Source: Saxidomus purpurata (Eukaryota > Mollusca > Bivalvia > Venerida > Veneridae). From it: a stretch of 64,000 nt of DNA. Under the pieces are notes generated by a model. The model saw only the letters and a list, made by a program, of their open reading frames with translations, had not been told where the DNA came from and searched no databases. Made by a program: the position numbers and the translations under genes. The stretch spans positions 27,421,331 to 27,485,330 of the forward strand of contig JAFMSR010000013.1 in NCBI GenBank assembly GCA_022818135.1, given 5' to 3'. Positions 13,701 through 22,248 of this stretch are shown here, piece after piece; positions within the stretch are counted from its first letter, which is position 1; every line of letters begins with the position of its first letter.

Positions 13701-16700
13701 CAATATTTCGAAATTAATTTACAAATTAAAGTTATCAATAAAATGATTTGCATACAAATTTGAAAACGAAATTAGTAAAAATAAAAAGCCAAAATAAAGC
13801 TGATCTAGTTATTACGTTATACTTTATTAGTGTGCTTCTCTAAAACGCATGTCAGTCTGATAGAGCTGATTTTGGTTACGGTATATATAATACTGTGATA
13901 AAATGGTTTCATACGGATGTGCTTGTTCAAATTATAACCTTGGTATAAATTGTATATGCTCATAATGAATACTTTTGTTGCAAGATTGTGCTCTGCTGAA
14001 GCATATTTACCGAAATTTCACTAATCATAACATTCTTCTCTAAATTCTTGCCATGCAAGGGATACCACTATAAGATCTACTATTACAACACTTAGTTGGA
14101 GTACTTCCCCTTTATTTGCATTATTTTATTCAGCATAGCATGACCTTACACTAAGTATTTATACATTCCAAAATTTCTTATAGTAAACTGTTTATGTTAG
14201 CACAGTTGTAAAGACTAGTCTCGTTTGGAACTCTGTGTATATATCAAAATTGTATGCCCGAGAGGGCCCGAAATTCGGACTAATAAAATATTCAATTCTA
14301 TTCTATTAACAGAAACTACTATATAATGTGTTACATGTAATACCGTGTGATTATTTTTCTGTTTAAGTGGAAGTGAACCACAATTTTGTTCAACGCATTT
14401 CAAGTTATGTCGGAACTGTGCCGACATAGTCGATGACTGTGGAGCTGCCAGGCAGCCAATTAGTTGTACATCATATTGTACATGTGAGTATTTTTCAAAA
14501 CAACATTTTTTTTCAGATAAAGCGACGTCCCCCAAATGTGTATTCAGAGCATCTTTAACATTGCACAAATCTAAACAATTTATTGTTTTAGGAAACGAAT
14601 TTTTACTTTCTAAAATAAATTGAATTGAATTGCAGAAGTTTATTTTTAAACAAGAATTTGACCAAGGTAGATCAAAGTATGTTTTCCTGCTTATACTACA
14701 TGTCTGCTACTATGTGCAAAACATCTGCATGAATGATAAATACACAAATATAGTATATTATGGATGATATATTTTTCTTGTCACAAACAAAAGCAAATAA
14801 AGCAAAAATAGCAAAAACAAAAACAGTTAAACTGTATTTTACCACTGGAACAGTTTGTGTAAATGCGTTACGGTTTCATGACTTAAACATTGTTATATCT
14901 GTTTTTGAACATATCTTTTCGGTAGTTTATATAAATGTAGATATCAAAGAAAGTGAATGGTTTGGTAATTCTATTATCATATTTTTTCTTTGTTGACTTA
15001 TCGTTTTAGCTTATCTGGTGAAAATGGAGCTACAAAAGATACAAGGTGAGACTATGTCACACACATTATACCAGACTTTTTCACAAAACTCATATCGCTG
15101 TTACCGTAACTTTCGCCTTGTGGCGCAAGTGATTTTACCTTTGTGACCAGTGCAGATCATGATCAATCTAGACATCTCTGCCGTTCAGTCACTTCTTTCG
15201 CTTTTTTGCTATTCAGGGAGTTAATCTTCATTGAAAACTCATCTGAGCAATAAATGGTGCTTTACGAATAGAAATATGAAAGCATGATAAAGTTAAATTG
15301 TTTTACACAAAGCTCCTGGGGAAAAGAAGTATAAGATTAATCATTGAACAAAGGTTGAAAACAACACATACATGTAGTAGTAAGTTATTTTGATGTCTTT
15401 AGATGTTTTAGATATTACTTTCCATTGACAGATAAAATGGTACGATTTATGTTAGTTTCTCTTTCTGCTTTCTATGTCTTGTTTTTATATTTGATCTTAA
15501 GTGACACGCTCTAGATAATTTTGCGCTTATTGTTTACGTTATTTTGTGATCTATCCATACTCAAAAGCATGGTTTATACTGTAGTGTAGTGTGATGTAAC
15601 AACTTTGTTTATGGTGTAGTATGTGTGTAGTTGCTTTACGAGGAATTCTATTACTAGTGTCTGTTACCCTTTTTAACATAAGTTTTGTTTCTGCTCTTTG
15701 AAATATGGTCAATATCATATGCCTATTTATCGTAATACAGTATCTTCTTTATTTGACTAGACTTTTTTGTAACATTTCAAAATCAATCCGGGCAATACCG
15801 GTGTTTTTTACTGGCCGAACAACAAAAAAAGGTCACTAATTTCTAAATATTCACAAAAACGGATGAAATAATTAGACGTTTACATGAATAAAAAAACAAA
15901 AACATCAACCTTTTGGTATTTTAAAGCTACACATTGAAGAGTGATATAAACCAATTCTTAACCTTACTTTCTTAGATGACTTTCATTTATTTCATGATAC
16001 TGTATTTGTGCAAAGAACTGTCACTACTTCACTTACATGTAACATTTTCCAAATCCGCATGACACATAGCATGAATGTCTTAATATTAAATTAAATATAA
16101 CCATCTCTTGGAGAGGGCCGTAAACTAATGTTGCAATAACTAGTGGCCCAATTCATTATAATGTATTTAACATGTTTTTGTCTAAATGTTGTAAGTGCAT
16201 GTGTACATAAAACAATAAAATAGTACTAAACTTAACACTTAATATTACAGTTCCTACATATTTGTATTTTTCGTCGACAAATGACAAAATTATATTGTGT
16301 TGACATTGTAACAAATTTACAAATGCAATATTTACACATTCGACTGATCATTTTATTCTTGAAACGATTATATTAAATGTACAACGTAATTTATCACTTT
16401 TGTGTTTTAAGAATCAGTTTTAACAACTATCTTCTTACTTGTTGTTATATATAATGTGAATGGTTGTTTTTAAAGTAAACACGAAACAAGTTGTGATACA
16501 GGGATTTAAGGTAGTTGGAATTAAAAACTATATTCAAAGTTAATTTGACACGTTACTACTATATTTGTTTTCATTTTCCAGAAAGAACTTGTTCCGTACC
16601 TAAAATGCCAGCTCACGGATTCATCGTTCCTCTTTCTCATAAGGATAGTCCCTATCCCATCGGCAGTAATATCTCGTTTGCTTGTGAGGAAAGCTACATT

Positions 16701-18866
16701 TTAACAGGACCACAGACAATGACTTGCCTTGGGAACAATACATGGACAGGCGACAATATTCCTTTCTGCCTTGATGAGTCATATACAAGTAAGATATATA
16801 ATGTATATATGCCTATTTATCGTAATACAGTATCTTCTTTATTTGACTAGACTTTTTTGTAACATTTCAAAATCAATCCGGGCAATACCGGTGTTTTTTA
16901 CTGGCCGAACAACAAAAAAAGGTCACTAATTTCTAAACATTCACAAAAACGGATGAAATAATTAGACGTTTACATGAATAAAAAAACAAAAACATCAACC
17001 TTTTGGTATTTTAAAGCTACACATTGAAGAGTGATATTAGCCAATTCTTAATCTTACTTTCTTAGATGACTTTCATTTATTTCATGATACTGTATTTGTG
17101 CAAAGAACTGTCACTACTTCACTTACATCTAACATTTTCCAAATCTGCATGACACATAGCATGCATGTCATAATATTAAATTTAATATAACCATCTCTTG
17201 GAGAGGGCAGTAAACTAATGTTGCAATAACTAGTGGCCCAATTCATTATAATGTATTTAACATGTTTTTGTCTAAATGTTGTAAGTGCATGTGTACATAA
17301 AACAATAAAATAGTACTAAACTTAACACTTAATATTACAGTTCCTACATATTTGTATTTTTCGTCGACAAATGACAAAATTATATTGTGTTGACATTGTA
17401 ACAAATTTACAAATGCAATATTTACACATTCGACTGATCATTTTATTCTTGAAACGATTATATTAAATGTACAACGTAATTTATCACTTTTGTGTTTTAA
17501 GAATCAGTTTTAACAACTATCTTCTTACTTGTTGTTATATATAATGTGAATGGTTGTTTTTAAAGTAAACACGAAACAAGTTGTGATACAGGGATTTAAG
17601 GTAGTTGGAATTAAAAACTATATTCAAAGTTAATTTGACACGTTACTACTATATTTGTTTTCATTTTCCAGAAAGAACTTGTTCCGTACCTAAAATGCCA
17701 GCTCACGGATTCATCGTTCCTCTTTCTCATAAGGATAGTCCCTATCCCATCGGCAGTAATATCTCGTTTGCTTGTGAGGAAAGCTACATTTTAACAGGAC
17801 CACAGACAATGACTTGCCTTGGGAACAATACATGGACAGGCGACAATATTCCTTTCTGCCTTGATGAGTCATATATAAGTAAGATATATAATGAAATGAA
17901 TTTCTTTTGTAAGGACTGTTTGAATAAGTACGTATGGCTTTAAAAATATAATTACGACAAAAATAATTCTAAATGTCAGTATTTTGTTAAAAGTATTAAA
18001 TGTATTATGTTCAAATGGTAGAACTTGTACAAAAGAATCCTGGATTTTATAGTCAACGCAGAAACTCTAGTAATTATGAATATTATACTCATAAAAATAT
18101 TACGGTATTATTCTATATAGCTCTCATATATAGTTCTTGCACATTTTATTTGTATTTTCCTTCTAAAGATAAATCAAGACAAGTGAACACTGATCATGTA
18201 ATATTCATTATAATTTAAAGCATTTATTATTTCCGAACGAATATCATTGTAATCTAAGTAATGAGAGGAAAATGACAAACTATTATGATAATTATAGGCG
18301 ATAAAGTAATAAAAAACAACTCCTCTGCTAATCAGTAAAAGCATGATTTTCTTTTCGATATGTCGTTATAGGCGTTATTTTGGTATCAACTCTAAATGTT
18401 TTTATAATTATGCATTCCAGTATGGCAAATCGTCTGGAAAGTGCTTGCAGCTATCATATCGGTTGCCATAGTAATTGCCCTTCCTGTAATATATTGCAAA
18501 GAACATGTTTATCGTTGCCTAACGAAGACAGTTCAGAAAGAGCAACCTACCAAAAAAGATACTGATTCACGTTCTGAAAGTGGAATAGAATCTTTAACAG
18601 AAGAAGATGAGACGAGTCGAATGATGATATATGAGCGTTCACAGACACAACAAAAGCCTAAAATGGATGATGAATTTGTAGTAACTGAGGAATCACTAAC
18701 CACCACTAAAGCCATAGAAGAAACATCAGGCAAAGGGACAGAACAACCAAACAGGGCAACACAAATGAGAACAAGTGCTGTTAATGCAGATGCGACAGAA
18801 ACTATAAATGATAACCCCAAAATGGTTGGATTCGAGGACAGAACATTCCATGCCAATGACGCATAA
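1766..18866 (+). CDS. Gene A: single-pass receptor, TNFR-like Cys module + two CCP domains + TM + long tail
   Basis: Predicted exons are: candidate 1766-1784 (short MVKIFT start, weak donor GTGTAA); 2646-2742 (hydrophobic signal segment, then CFGDRC); 14368-14483 (six Cys at x6/x2/x6/x8/x3 spacing); 15010-15045 (charged 12-residue linker); 16582-16788 and 17672-17878 (two almost identical CCP domains, each with four Cys and the conserved Trp); 18421-18866 (TM, then tail, TAA stop). Intron phases are 1,2,1,1,1,1 and the frame stays open throughout, giving about 375 aa. The tail contains GIESLTEEDET, AIEETSGKGT and a terminal GFEDRTFHANDA. A cell-surface receptor role is inferred. Intron 2 contains a 10.9-kb antisense LTR retrotransposon. 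The last exon looks like a fusion of what are two exons in gene B. The first exon is the weakest part of the model. Confidence 0.72.
1886..1917. repeat. Short perfect hairpin
   Basis: ccgtacatgt at 1886-1895 and its reverse complement acatgtacgg at 1908-1917 form a 10-bp stem with a 12-nt loop. It lies in the putative first intron of gene A, and no function is evident. Confidence 0.5.
2953..3419 (-). repeat. 3' LTR of the gypsy element
   Basis: This is the 467-bp direct repeat partner of 13355-13821, with no difference seen. Its ends are TGTAACG and CGTTATA, an imperfect short inverted repeat on the plus strand. Confidence 0.95.
3420..4867 (-). other. AT-rich non-coding tract inside the element with tandem repeats
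   Basis: There is no convincing ORF here. It holds several internal direct repeats: a 27-bp motif twice near 3860-3912; a block of about 170 bp, from 'atatagttatgtagtataac' to the AAAACGTACAT motif, twice within 4119-4460; 'catcatttgttaa' repeats near 4600-4645; and a 40-bp motif twice near 4693-4760. It may be a 3' untranslated region holding the polypurine tract next to the 3' LTR. Confidence 0.7.
4868..5320 (-). CDS. Extra 150-codon ORF of the retroelement, function unknown (possible histone-fold resemblance)
   Basis: An intact ATG-to-stop ORF lies between env and the 3' LTR, outside the standard gag-pol-env set. It is clearly richer in G+C than the AT-rich sequence on either side. The protein is His/Arg-rich with no signal peptide or TM segment. 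From about residue 55 to 105, a long amphipathic helix-like stretch is followed by RSLRGDLQFCART. That recalls the loop-2/alpha-3 part of histone folds (compare H2B RSTITSREIQTAVR or H3 TIMPKDIQLARR). This is a weak similarity by eye. An accessory or captured host gene is the working reading; an unrelated novel ORF is equally possible. Confidence 0.5.
   Translation of the reverse strand: MDSRSVFKLFFNFMVNYFSNHVWDIIKRNSCRDICRTDSTHRCHLILQDEHVHTYFMDAYATQINRLLHDNLGMHFLIMRIYKIIVQRSLRGDLQFCARTVHRTSNSTTAEFLLRTHHFGRAVRDTIMKRAHPSWTNGFPDQYRQEPDWD
5579..7687 (-). CDS. env: Env-like glycoprotein (baculovirus F / errantivirus Env type)
   Basis: The frame has 702 codons. The likely start is the second ATG at 7625-7627, which begins a signal peptide (MRHFLLLCLFGLIGA) just 3' of a good splice acceptor. 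Residues 148-151 are RRER, a furin-type site. It is followed by a hydrophobic GLFKFIFGTAKDSD segment, which matches the conserved fusion-peptide region of F-type envelope proteins, then a helical heptad-rich region. A TM segment lies at about residues 600-622, followed by a tail of about 78 residues that contains PPTY (a PPxY late-domain-type motif). Several N-x-S/T sites are present. In the known family this is a membrane fusion protein that moves particles between cells. The ORF is intact here. Confidence in the family call is high; function in this species is inferred. Confidence 0.85.
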   Translation of the reverse strand: MHCCEQSTLLFVISFQRLAVMRHFLLLCLFGLIGAIEVHENVIFEKVNEVTTTKSQWKIALILDISVFQDALKLLEFDIRSAEFLSDRVMQNYVATINDTTNSRNNVKPDRSAFIDSLVSLRHDINFLNSTHKHILESYTGYQPLHYRRERSLLPFSGLFKFIFGTAKDSDVSALKHSVHKLADTQKSILHVLESNLSILNISRHEISENRQTLNGIITTLKQIDQTIDHMNGKLETEIFNLQQYTLLYNKLKLIIDDVKDVSRNAQLYLEHFERQLNMLSLSRLSPSTLTPIHLRSILKEIMTQVPQSFTLPADIDLHLWDFYKILTCDTFLYEDKIAIVIHIPLLDLEGKLNVYRIHNLEIPYYNENKSVSSLDQSVAMTARYELETTALMVNTENTKFATLSSEELEKCSDPVQKYCEIRSPMYQISPSQRCSVALFTKNRAKTSRFCNTIVKPNTILPFAEYLYKGHWVITTNIHLRFVIVCYDNSRQKSEKIVNPPMGFVKLDMNCRAYNEHLALNAWFSKSTNKSIETQNDLSSFPNITQVKIWTPFHETFGKNFKITIPKTLEHVKEIPMTDLIDKIDYLRNIPLDDVKSGWPFWYYLLIALAVLSILGVIIFYIKLKYCPFKHRKTNYSKQNGNGSPPTYYDRIKMTDLGDNTTEHVPAHRTGHPSTNQNTDNMATASSSLIRILYPKLPADMI
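7639..7655 (-). promoter_or_regulatory. Candidate splice acceptor for env mRNA
   Basis: On the minus strand a pyrimidine-rich run ends TTTTCAG (AG at 7641-7640), 12 nt before the ATG at 7627. It pairs logically with a donor at 13277/13276 between the primer-binding site and gag, as in retroviruses and insect errantiviruses that splice env mRNA. Confidence 0.5.
7872..7955. repeat. 42-bp tandem duplication between pol and env
   Basis: Two adjacent 42-bp units (7872-7913 and 7914-7955) differ at one position. They start at GTGTCCTA and end CTCGTTAG, immediately after the pol stop. Confidence 0.9.
7957..10542 (-). CDS. pol: Pol, second part: RNase H and integrase
   Basis: This frame continues directly from the RT segment after an in-frame TGA at 10543-10545. 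From the 5' side there is the RNase H start motif YTDAS, then an HHCC zinc-binding region (H...H and CVDC) near 9510-9640. The integrase core shows all three acidic residues: D in SIDVCGP, D in IHDRGTEF and E in KQERMHR. A long acidic Ser/Asp/Glu-rich C-terminal extension of about 200 residues follows, containing SSSEDDIPLAQL; I see no chromodomain. The stretch just upstream of YTDAS contains about ten more residues than usual. They are encoded by a 44-bp block that also occurs in unrelated repeats of this window. Confidence 0.9.
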   Translation of the reverse strand, partial: QFIWSNECQKSFDTIKTKIISNRECHVPKTAVPFLSYPDPNKPYMLYTDASMNHVAACLSQACDSPQSDGYQQRPIYFLSHKLSDTQKKWSTIEKEAFSIHYALQKLDHYLHGAEFTIYSDHKPLKALLNSPMQNKKIQLWALSISGYNCKIEYLPGKANVIADFFSRPPESESIQTETDTEYEPEIHDSTYKITDKVVNTVKSINVINSNDLNPKQVANKQYEMQESLVDPVAGFAELDMKSEQDKDPALVQIKMQLKHGDPRKSDLKKFLEIEEVLYYISSPDEEPVMRLYVPDHLKSLVIKQYHDNNGHPGSQRMFATIKTKYYWPNMFKDFHHYVSTCVDCQARNLTKVKAPLRETNIAPFPFAIVSIDVCGPYERTLSGNRYIICFIDMFSGFPEAFPAPDKSTNTIIDLLLNEIYPRYGCPLQIIHDRGTEFTSSAFKEVLKELNIDNVTCTAYHPESNAKQERMHRVLHDILAKRIQGNTREWDVHLNMSLAGIRHNVTSSSKFSPYYLVYNRDPILPIDNLLKPRAKYHGEQYHKIVLQEQHRSFLLAYRHLKHSKRKHKAQIDKKAKDIKFEINDPVYYKNYQRKNKLEDRWRSHFRILEQKGPVTYLIKNQLNNSVVQVHADQIRLANITEWPDRKVVPGYPRRRANFVVPPVETSSSYDESEASGAENAHNNRNIKMPKVTNRVRHEREDSSSEDDIPLAQLRKHLRDKSRDENYLNNSAETTEESNKQIFPNTDQLDEQTNYLERQSNTESVDSQSIPSDGADDMETESLSNVSETDNKSDMLINAVNKKSDTVAAVSAGITPPYQTADTVTDAVGTQYSYPECEKQKCLQLILESNSKLMHSLMQQIF
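10452..10497 (-). repeat. 44-bp dispersed-repeat block embedded in pol
   Basis: A 44-bp stretch in the RT-RNase H connection (about 10453-10496) is identical to 28036-28079. Shorter or diverged copies lie near 31333-31390, 58017-58110 and 61617-61655. In pol it is read in frame (ISNRECHVPKTA). Confidence 0.85.
10543..12278 (-). CDS. pol: Pol, first part: aspartic protease and reverse transcriptase
   Basis: The open frame overlaps the end of gag in the -1 frame. The protease active-site motif LVDSGAEVSL lies near 12125-12155. The RT domain follows, with the conserved VDFR, a QIP-type fingers/palm region, FGLVNAP and the catalytic YLDD (codons at 10864-10875) followed by ILVFS. The thumb and connection motif GVRPNLDKVKAI...FYRRFI is present. 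The frame ends at TGA 10543-10545, which lies inside the normally continuous RT-RNase H polyprotein. It is either a recent inactivating mutation or a readthrough stop. Retroviral-type protease and RT functions are known for the family. The call is very secure. Confidence 0.92.
12270..13229 (-). CDS. gag: Gag-like nucleocapsid polyprotein
   Basis: There are 319 codons from ATG at 13229. The capsid-like region (about 35-210) shows the Ty3/gypsy pattern around VPKFDGNTKEYKCW and a LLRNVKQKPGENVHAYVERL helix region. Two CCHC zinc knuckles follow near the C terminus, CQYCQRLGHNVREC and CYNCGILGHYKTEC, both C-x2-C-x4-H-x4-C. The TAA stop follows a slippery heptamer, so this is expected to be the main product, with Gag-Pol made by frameshifting. 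Confidence 0.9.
   Translation of the reverse strand: MADGEIQRVFQDLATQLRNVSTAVGTQGVGQVVPKFDGNTKEYKCWVKSIEKYALLTGLDDERKKMICYQTATGPVSDFIYRYMNENQQCTWAALKGALSTRFSEVHDPQHASYLLRNVKQKPGENVHAYVERLLTLAEDAFEGHNQGQNQAANLAVIERQLIGYFVDGLSENFLKMKVMRDNPVTLQAAVTSATQEQNLRTRFNLRFGQSNSYQNDSRIPQNRSRHEPMEVDHVRPKRQCQYCQRLGHNVRECRTRQAHIHAVTLENSARMNSHNNGPRANNDWKRKITCYNCGILGHYKTECRSPPKVRTNNFRPLN
12273..12279 (-). promoter_or_regulatory. Programmed -1 ribosomal frameshift site UUUAAAC
   Basis: On the minus strand the gag frame reads CCT TTA AAC TAA. The heptamer T TTA AAC is the X-XXY-YYZ sequence used by coronaviruses and some retroviruses. Slippage by -1 enters exactly the frame that stays open through the protease and RT. 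It sits directly on the gag stop. Confidence 0.8.
13271..13277 (-). promoter_or_regulatory. Candidate splice donor in the element leader
   Basis: On the minus strand GAAG|GTTAGT (boundary 13277/13276) lies between the primer-binding site and the gag ATG. It is the natural donor for a spliced env transcript using the acceptor at 7640. Confidence 0.4.
13332..13344 (-). other. Candidate primer-binding site
   Basis: TGGTGCCGTGACC (minus strand) begins about 10 nt inside the 5' LTR border. It starts with TGG, as expected for pairing with a tRNA 3' CCA end. The tRNA species was not identified. Confidence 0.5.
13355..13821 (-). repeat. 5' LTR of the gypsy element
   Basis: This 467-bp repeat is identical by eye to 2953-3419. 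Transcription of the element would start here and run toward lower coordinates, opposite to gene A. Confidence 0.95.
14200..14312 (+). repeat. Possible LINE/SINE 3' tail in a gene A intron
   Basis: A short hairpin-like GCCCGAGAGGGC is followed by AATAAAATATTC and a TTCTATTCTATT tail. This is the kind of tail seen on non-LTR retroposons. No longer element could be defined. Confidence 0.35.
15717..17896 (+). repeat. 1,090-bp tandem duplication that doubles the CCP exon of gene A
   Basis: Unit 1 (about 15717-16806) and unit 2 (about 16807-17896) are aligned at a constant offset of 1,090 bp. About a dozen substitutions are visible and nearly all fall in the first 450 bp of the unit. The last 660 bp, which include the CCP exon, show only one (ACA versus ATA at the last full codon of the exon). 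Confidence 0.95.
18711..18725 (+). other. Tail motif AIEET (TRAF-binding-like), gene A
   Basis: Ala-Ile-Glu-Glu-Thr, followed by SGKGT, fits the (P/S/A/T)x(Q/E)E consensus for TRAF binding. It aligns with SFEET in gene C and SVEET in gene D, while gene B has AMKET at this place. Confidence 0.45.
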
Positions 18867-21800
18867 AAACATTAATTTGTTTTCTGTAAGGGTCACCTAA
18901 ATCATTACAATGGAACTTGCCTAGTACATTCACCTTAAAGAGAGGGAGAGGAGGGCAAAGGGTATTGGTGCATTAGGCCGTTCCTGAGAGCTGATGGTTT
19001 TTCGGTTGTGCGAAGGAACTTCGTTGATTTCAGAAAGTTAAACGTCAGACATCGATTTTATGAATTTCAAAGTACATTCTTGCGTCTCTATCCATTAAAG
19101 GGACTCTCCCTTCATCTAGCAGATTTTATTAAACAAACATAAGTAAAGTGTTCAACGAACGTATAATAGTAAATAAATACAGTTTTAAAGAACATTTTAT
19201 TATCGAAAAATGTATCATTTTAGGACAGCTGATAAGAAATTGTCAAGTAGTTTTGCTGCAGTTTAAAACCTTAATAAAATTACGAAAAGCAAATCGTACA
19301 TATCAGACGAAGCAGACCGAGGACCCGACATACTGTATAATTAATGTTGCCTTCCTTTTGTGTGGTGATATACATATATAGGCCAACTTCATAGGTTCGT
19401 TTTTTTTGTTGTGGTATATGTTAGTTGAAATTTATAAGGATGCACATGTCACTATTGTCTTATAAAAACTGCTGATACTTTTGGTTTTATCTTTTAAATA
19501 TGACATAATAAGTCAAGTTCCTGAGTGAAACACTCCCATTATGTTATCTCAGCTGACTGTTTGATGTTTAAAGACCTAAACCTATCTTTACTAATCGCAA
19601 AGTTGGAATTCGTCGCAAATAATTTTTAAAGCAAATAAAACATTTTTAAACATTTTTAAACCAAGTCTTGCTACGTAATAATAAGTCAACTTGGGATCCC
19701 AGCTCAAGGTTGGGCATATTATATCGGGATCCTTGTTTGGGATTCCTTTAAATGTTTTTCATAAAAACTATTTATATATATGATTTATGTCGCTAAGGGT
19801 ATAGGATATGAAACATATAACAGAATACATTTTATGTACTGGGGCAATATAAAGGGAAGGTCTGTGGACAAATCTCGGCTGAGTTCGTGTATAATGTGTC
19901 CCGGAAATAACAACTTAAGGGGTATAGAAACTTTCAAAATGCACACGTATTAGTCGTTATGCACGTAATATACTCATGTCTATAATAGCTGTTATTATGC
20001 CTGATAGTGTGTAACAATCCTGATTTATATTTTCACAATAACATGATTGTCATTGAATGATTAAACAGTGACCTTTAATCAATCATTTTTACCCATGTTC
20101 TTTGTGATAAACGACAGGTAGGAGCTACATTTCGAGTGTCTGTGAACCAGCAATAACTAGCAAAGAACTGAACGAAATCCAGGCTATATATACTTTGTTC
20201 TGGTCGCACGCATGTATAAGCCTAACGTTTCTTGCATATCGGATCGGCATTTCCGGTTATTTCGCCCATGCCGGAAAAACCGGTCTGGCACCCTTCCTAT
20301 GCCAGACGACTCTCGTGAATTCCATGTGACGTAACTTTATGACTTTGTGACGTCACTTTCCTAAACACAACGTTGAAATATCATTTGTGTTTATGATAAT
20401 TCATCATTTGGATAAGTTTGCATTTAGAAATCTACAAGTGCAAGACGGTATACATGAACATGTTTCTATCATGAGACATTTGTTTCAGATGGAAATATCC
20501 GTCACCTCTGGTAACTGTTTTGCGAGAACTCGACGGAACCACGTTCCCGCCAAACCAGATACCCTCTGTGACGGATATGTCGATCTGAACCTAGTGCTCA
20601 TGACAGAAACCTTTACACCGCCATGTATAACAAAGCACACGGATACATAAAATGTCCTAACTGGTTATTGTAGTGTCCAACAGGTTATAGAGTATGCCTG
20701 TATCCAATAAAAGATGAATAAATCTTTTGTTTTAGATAACCGCAATTTGATTAGACCCATAGTACTAGAAATTGAAAAGTGGACACAATCGAACCCTTCG
20801 ACGGATTTCATAAGTAAGACTGCGGTATGAGATGTTGAATAATTAGCCTCAATAATTCGACTGCAAGACAGACCCATTTTACAAACTAACATTACATCTG
20901 GTCTGCATTTTTGCGAAGGGCGGCTATATCGTATATAGCAAAAAGCCCTTGCGCACAATTAGTTGGGCTAGTGAACAATAGACTTACATACTATATCTAA
21001 AGCTTGTACTGTAAACTTTCCAATTAAGTAATAGTTAGAGGCTAAATAGAGAAATTTATACAAATCGAATATAGAAACCCAAAGGTGGGAGCGCTAGCGA
21101 CCGAGTGGGTTTCTATGTTGGATAAATTTCTCTATTTTAGCCTCTATCTGACTTAGTGTTTGGCCTACATTTAGACTTTATTTAGAACTTTTTATTACTT
21201 CAACATGCCTCTTTTATCAGTGTTGCTTAAAAATGTTTTGTTCATATCCGGTAGTGATAAGGTTTCACGTGTTGGTGAAATGTTTGTTATGTAAAACTGA
21301 AAATCCCCCTAATTATTAAGTAAACCATCATTGCAGCAGCTTAATGCAAGACTTTTATCTCATTAAATGCAGTATGACCTTTACACAACAGTCCTCTCTA
21401 TTTTGTAACATTTTGACTGTTTTCGTAACTCTCTGTGTCAAAAATGTTATCATTGTCTTTTATTAAAATAGTATTTGCTTTCATTCGGCCTAAGTGTCAA
21501 CATTAATAAGGGGGCTTTTTGCACATGCGCAATCAGGTCTATAGTGTCTGGCTCTTATAAGACAGAGTCATACAAAGAATAACCTGTCGGACATTTAGGG
21601 CAAATAGACAGGCACAATTTTTCAATTTTAGACAATTTCATTCGACAAAAATGTAGGGCAAACACTGAACAGATTATATGGTTTTTGTTTTAATAGATTT
21701 TTAAAATTGCATAAATGTAAAATGCGAATGCCTGGGTGGAACAGCTTTAATATAAATGTATATTTCTGTAATCTACAGAAAGAATGTATGTGCCAAGATT

Positions 21801-22230
21801 TGTTATTTGATTCTTGCTTATGATTCTGTCACTGTGCGATATAACTATACTATTCTGTTTTAAAGACTTGTGAAAATAATTTCAGTCGAATACGCTTTAT
21901 TATCATTAGCAGCTACCCAAAATGTGTAGATTAATTCTTCGTCCCGCTTTTTAACCAAATAGATAGCCTTTTTTACGAGGAATTGGTCCGACTGCAAAAC
22001 AAAGGTTAAAAAGTTGGACAATCTGAAGATTAAAAAGTGGGACAATTTAGAAGAATTTGCTTTCAGGTCATTACGTAACTGTTCTGAATAAATACTATAT
22101 GGTTACTTTTCTTTTCTAATGGGTTAAGTGTTAATATTAAAATTGTGATAAACCCTATCCCTTTATTTTATAAAGTTACATTCTTTTAAGTATATCCGAA
22201 TATGGTATATGAATGTGATTAATATCAATA
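18867..22230. other. Intergenic interval A-B; left copy of a segmental duplication
   Basis: No gene is supported. Blocks at 19684-19800, 19985-20060 and 20640-20745 match, in the same order, 28437-28560, 28650-28720 and 29475-29550 downstream of gene B. The A-to-B duplication therefore extends into 3' flanking DNA. A CRE palindrome TGACGTCA lies near 20350. An 87-codon ORF at 20387-20650 has no recognisable domain. Confidence 0.6.
21034..21149. repeat. Foldback (large imperfect palindrome)
   Basis: The left arm 21037-21059 (AGAGGCTAAATAGAGAAATT...) and right arm 21122-21145 are reverse complements apart from one extra T. An inner pair, ATAGAAACCCA and TGGGTTTCTAT, extends the stem. The centre is the self-complementary GCGCTAGCG region. 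It may be a MITE-like foldback element. Confidence 0.8.
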
Positions 22231-22248
22231 AATAGGCGGCATACATTG

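Larger units (their letters stand above)
2953..13821 (-). mobile_element. Env-bearing Ty3/gypsy LTR retrotransposon, nearly intact
   Basis: The element is 10,869 bp and lies antisense within intron 2 of gene A. The two 467-bp LTRs (2953-3419 and 13355-13821) look identical base for base. The flanking 'cttt' (2949-2952 and 13822-13825) is a candidate 4-bp target duplication; 'acttt' is possible if the border moves by one base. On the minus strand the order is LTR, primer-binding site, gag, -1 frameshift, protease-RT, in-frame TGA, RNaseH-integrase, env, extra ORF, AT-rich tract, LTR. Identical LTRs imply recent insertion. The layout matches errantivirus-type endogenous retroviruses. The TGA in pol suggests that this copy is not autonomous unless the stop is bypassed. 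Confidence 0.93.

Noticed and set aside
16515..16850. Secreted single-CCP protein of 111 aa starting in intron
   Set aside because: The frame start is intronic. The CCP is a phase-1 exon (16582-16788) of gene A with canonical splice sites.
20387..20650. 87-codon ORF between genes A and B
   Set aside because: It has no signal peptide or domain, and the homologous flank of gene B does not keep the frame.
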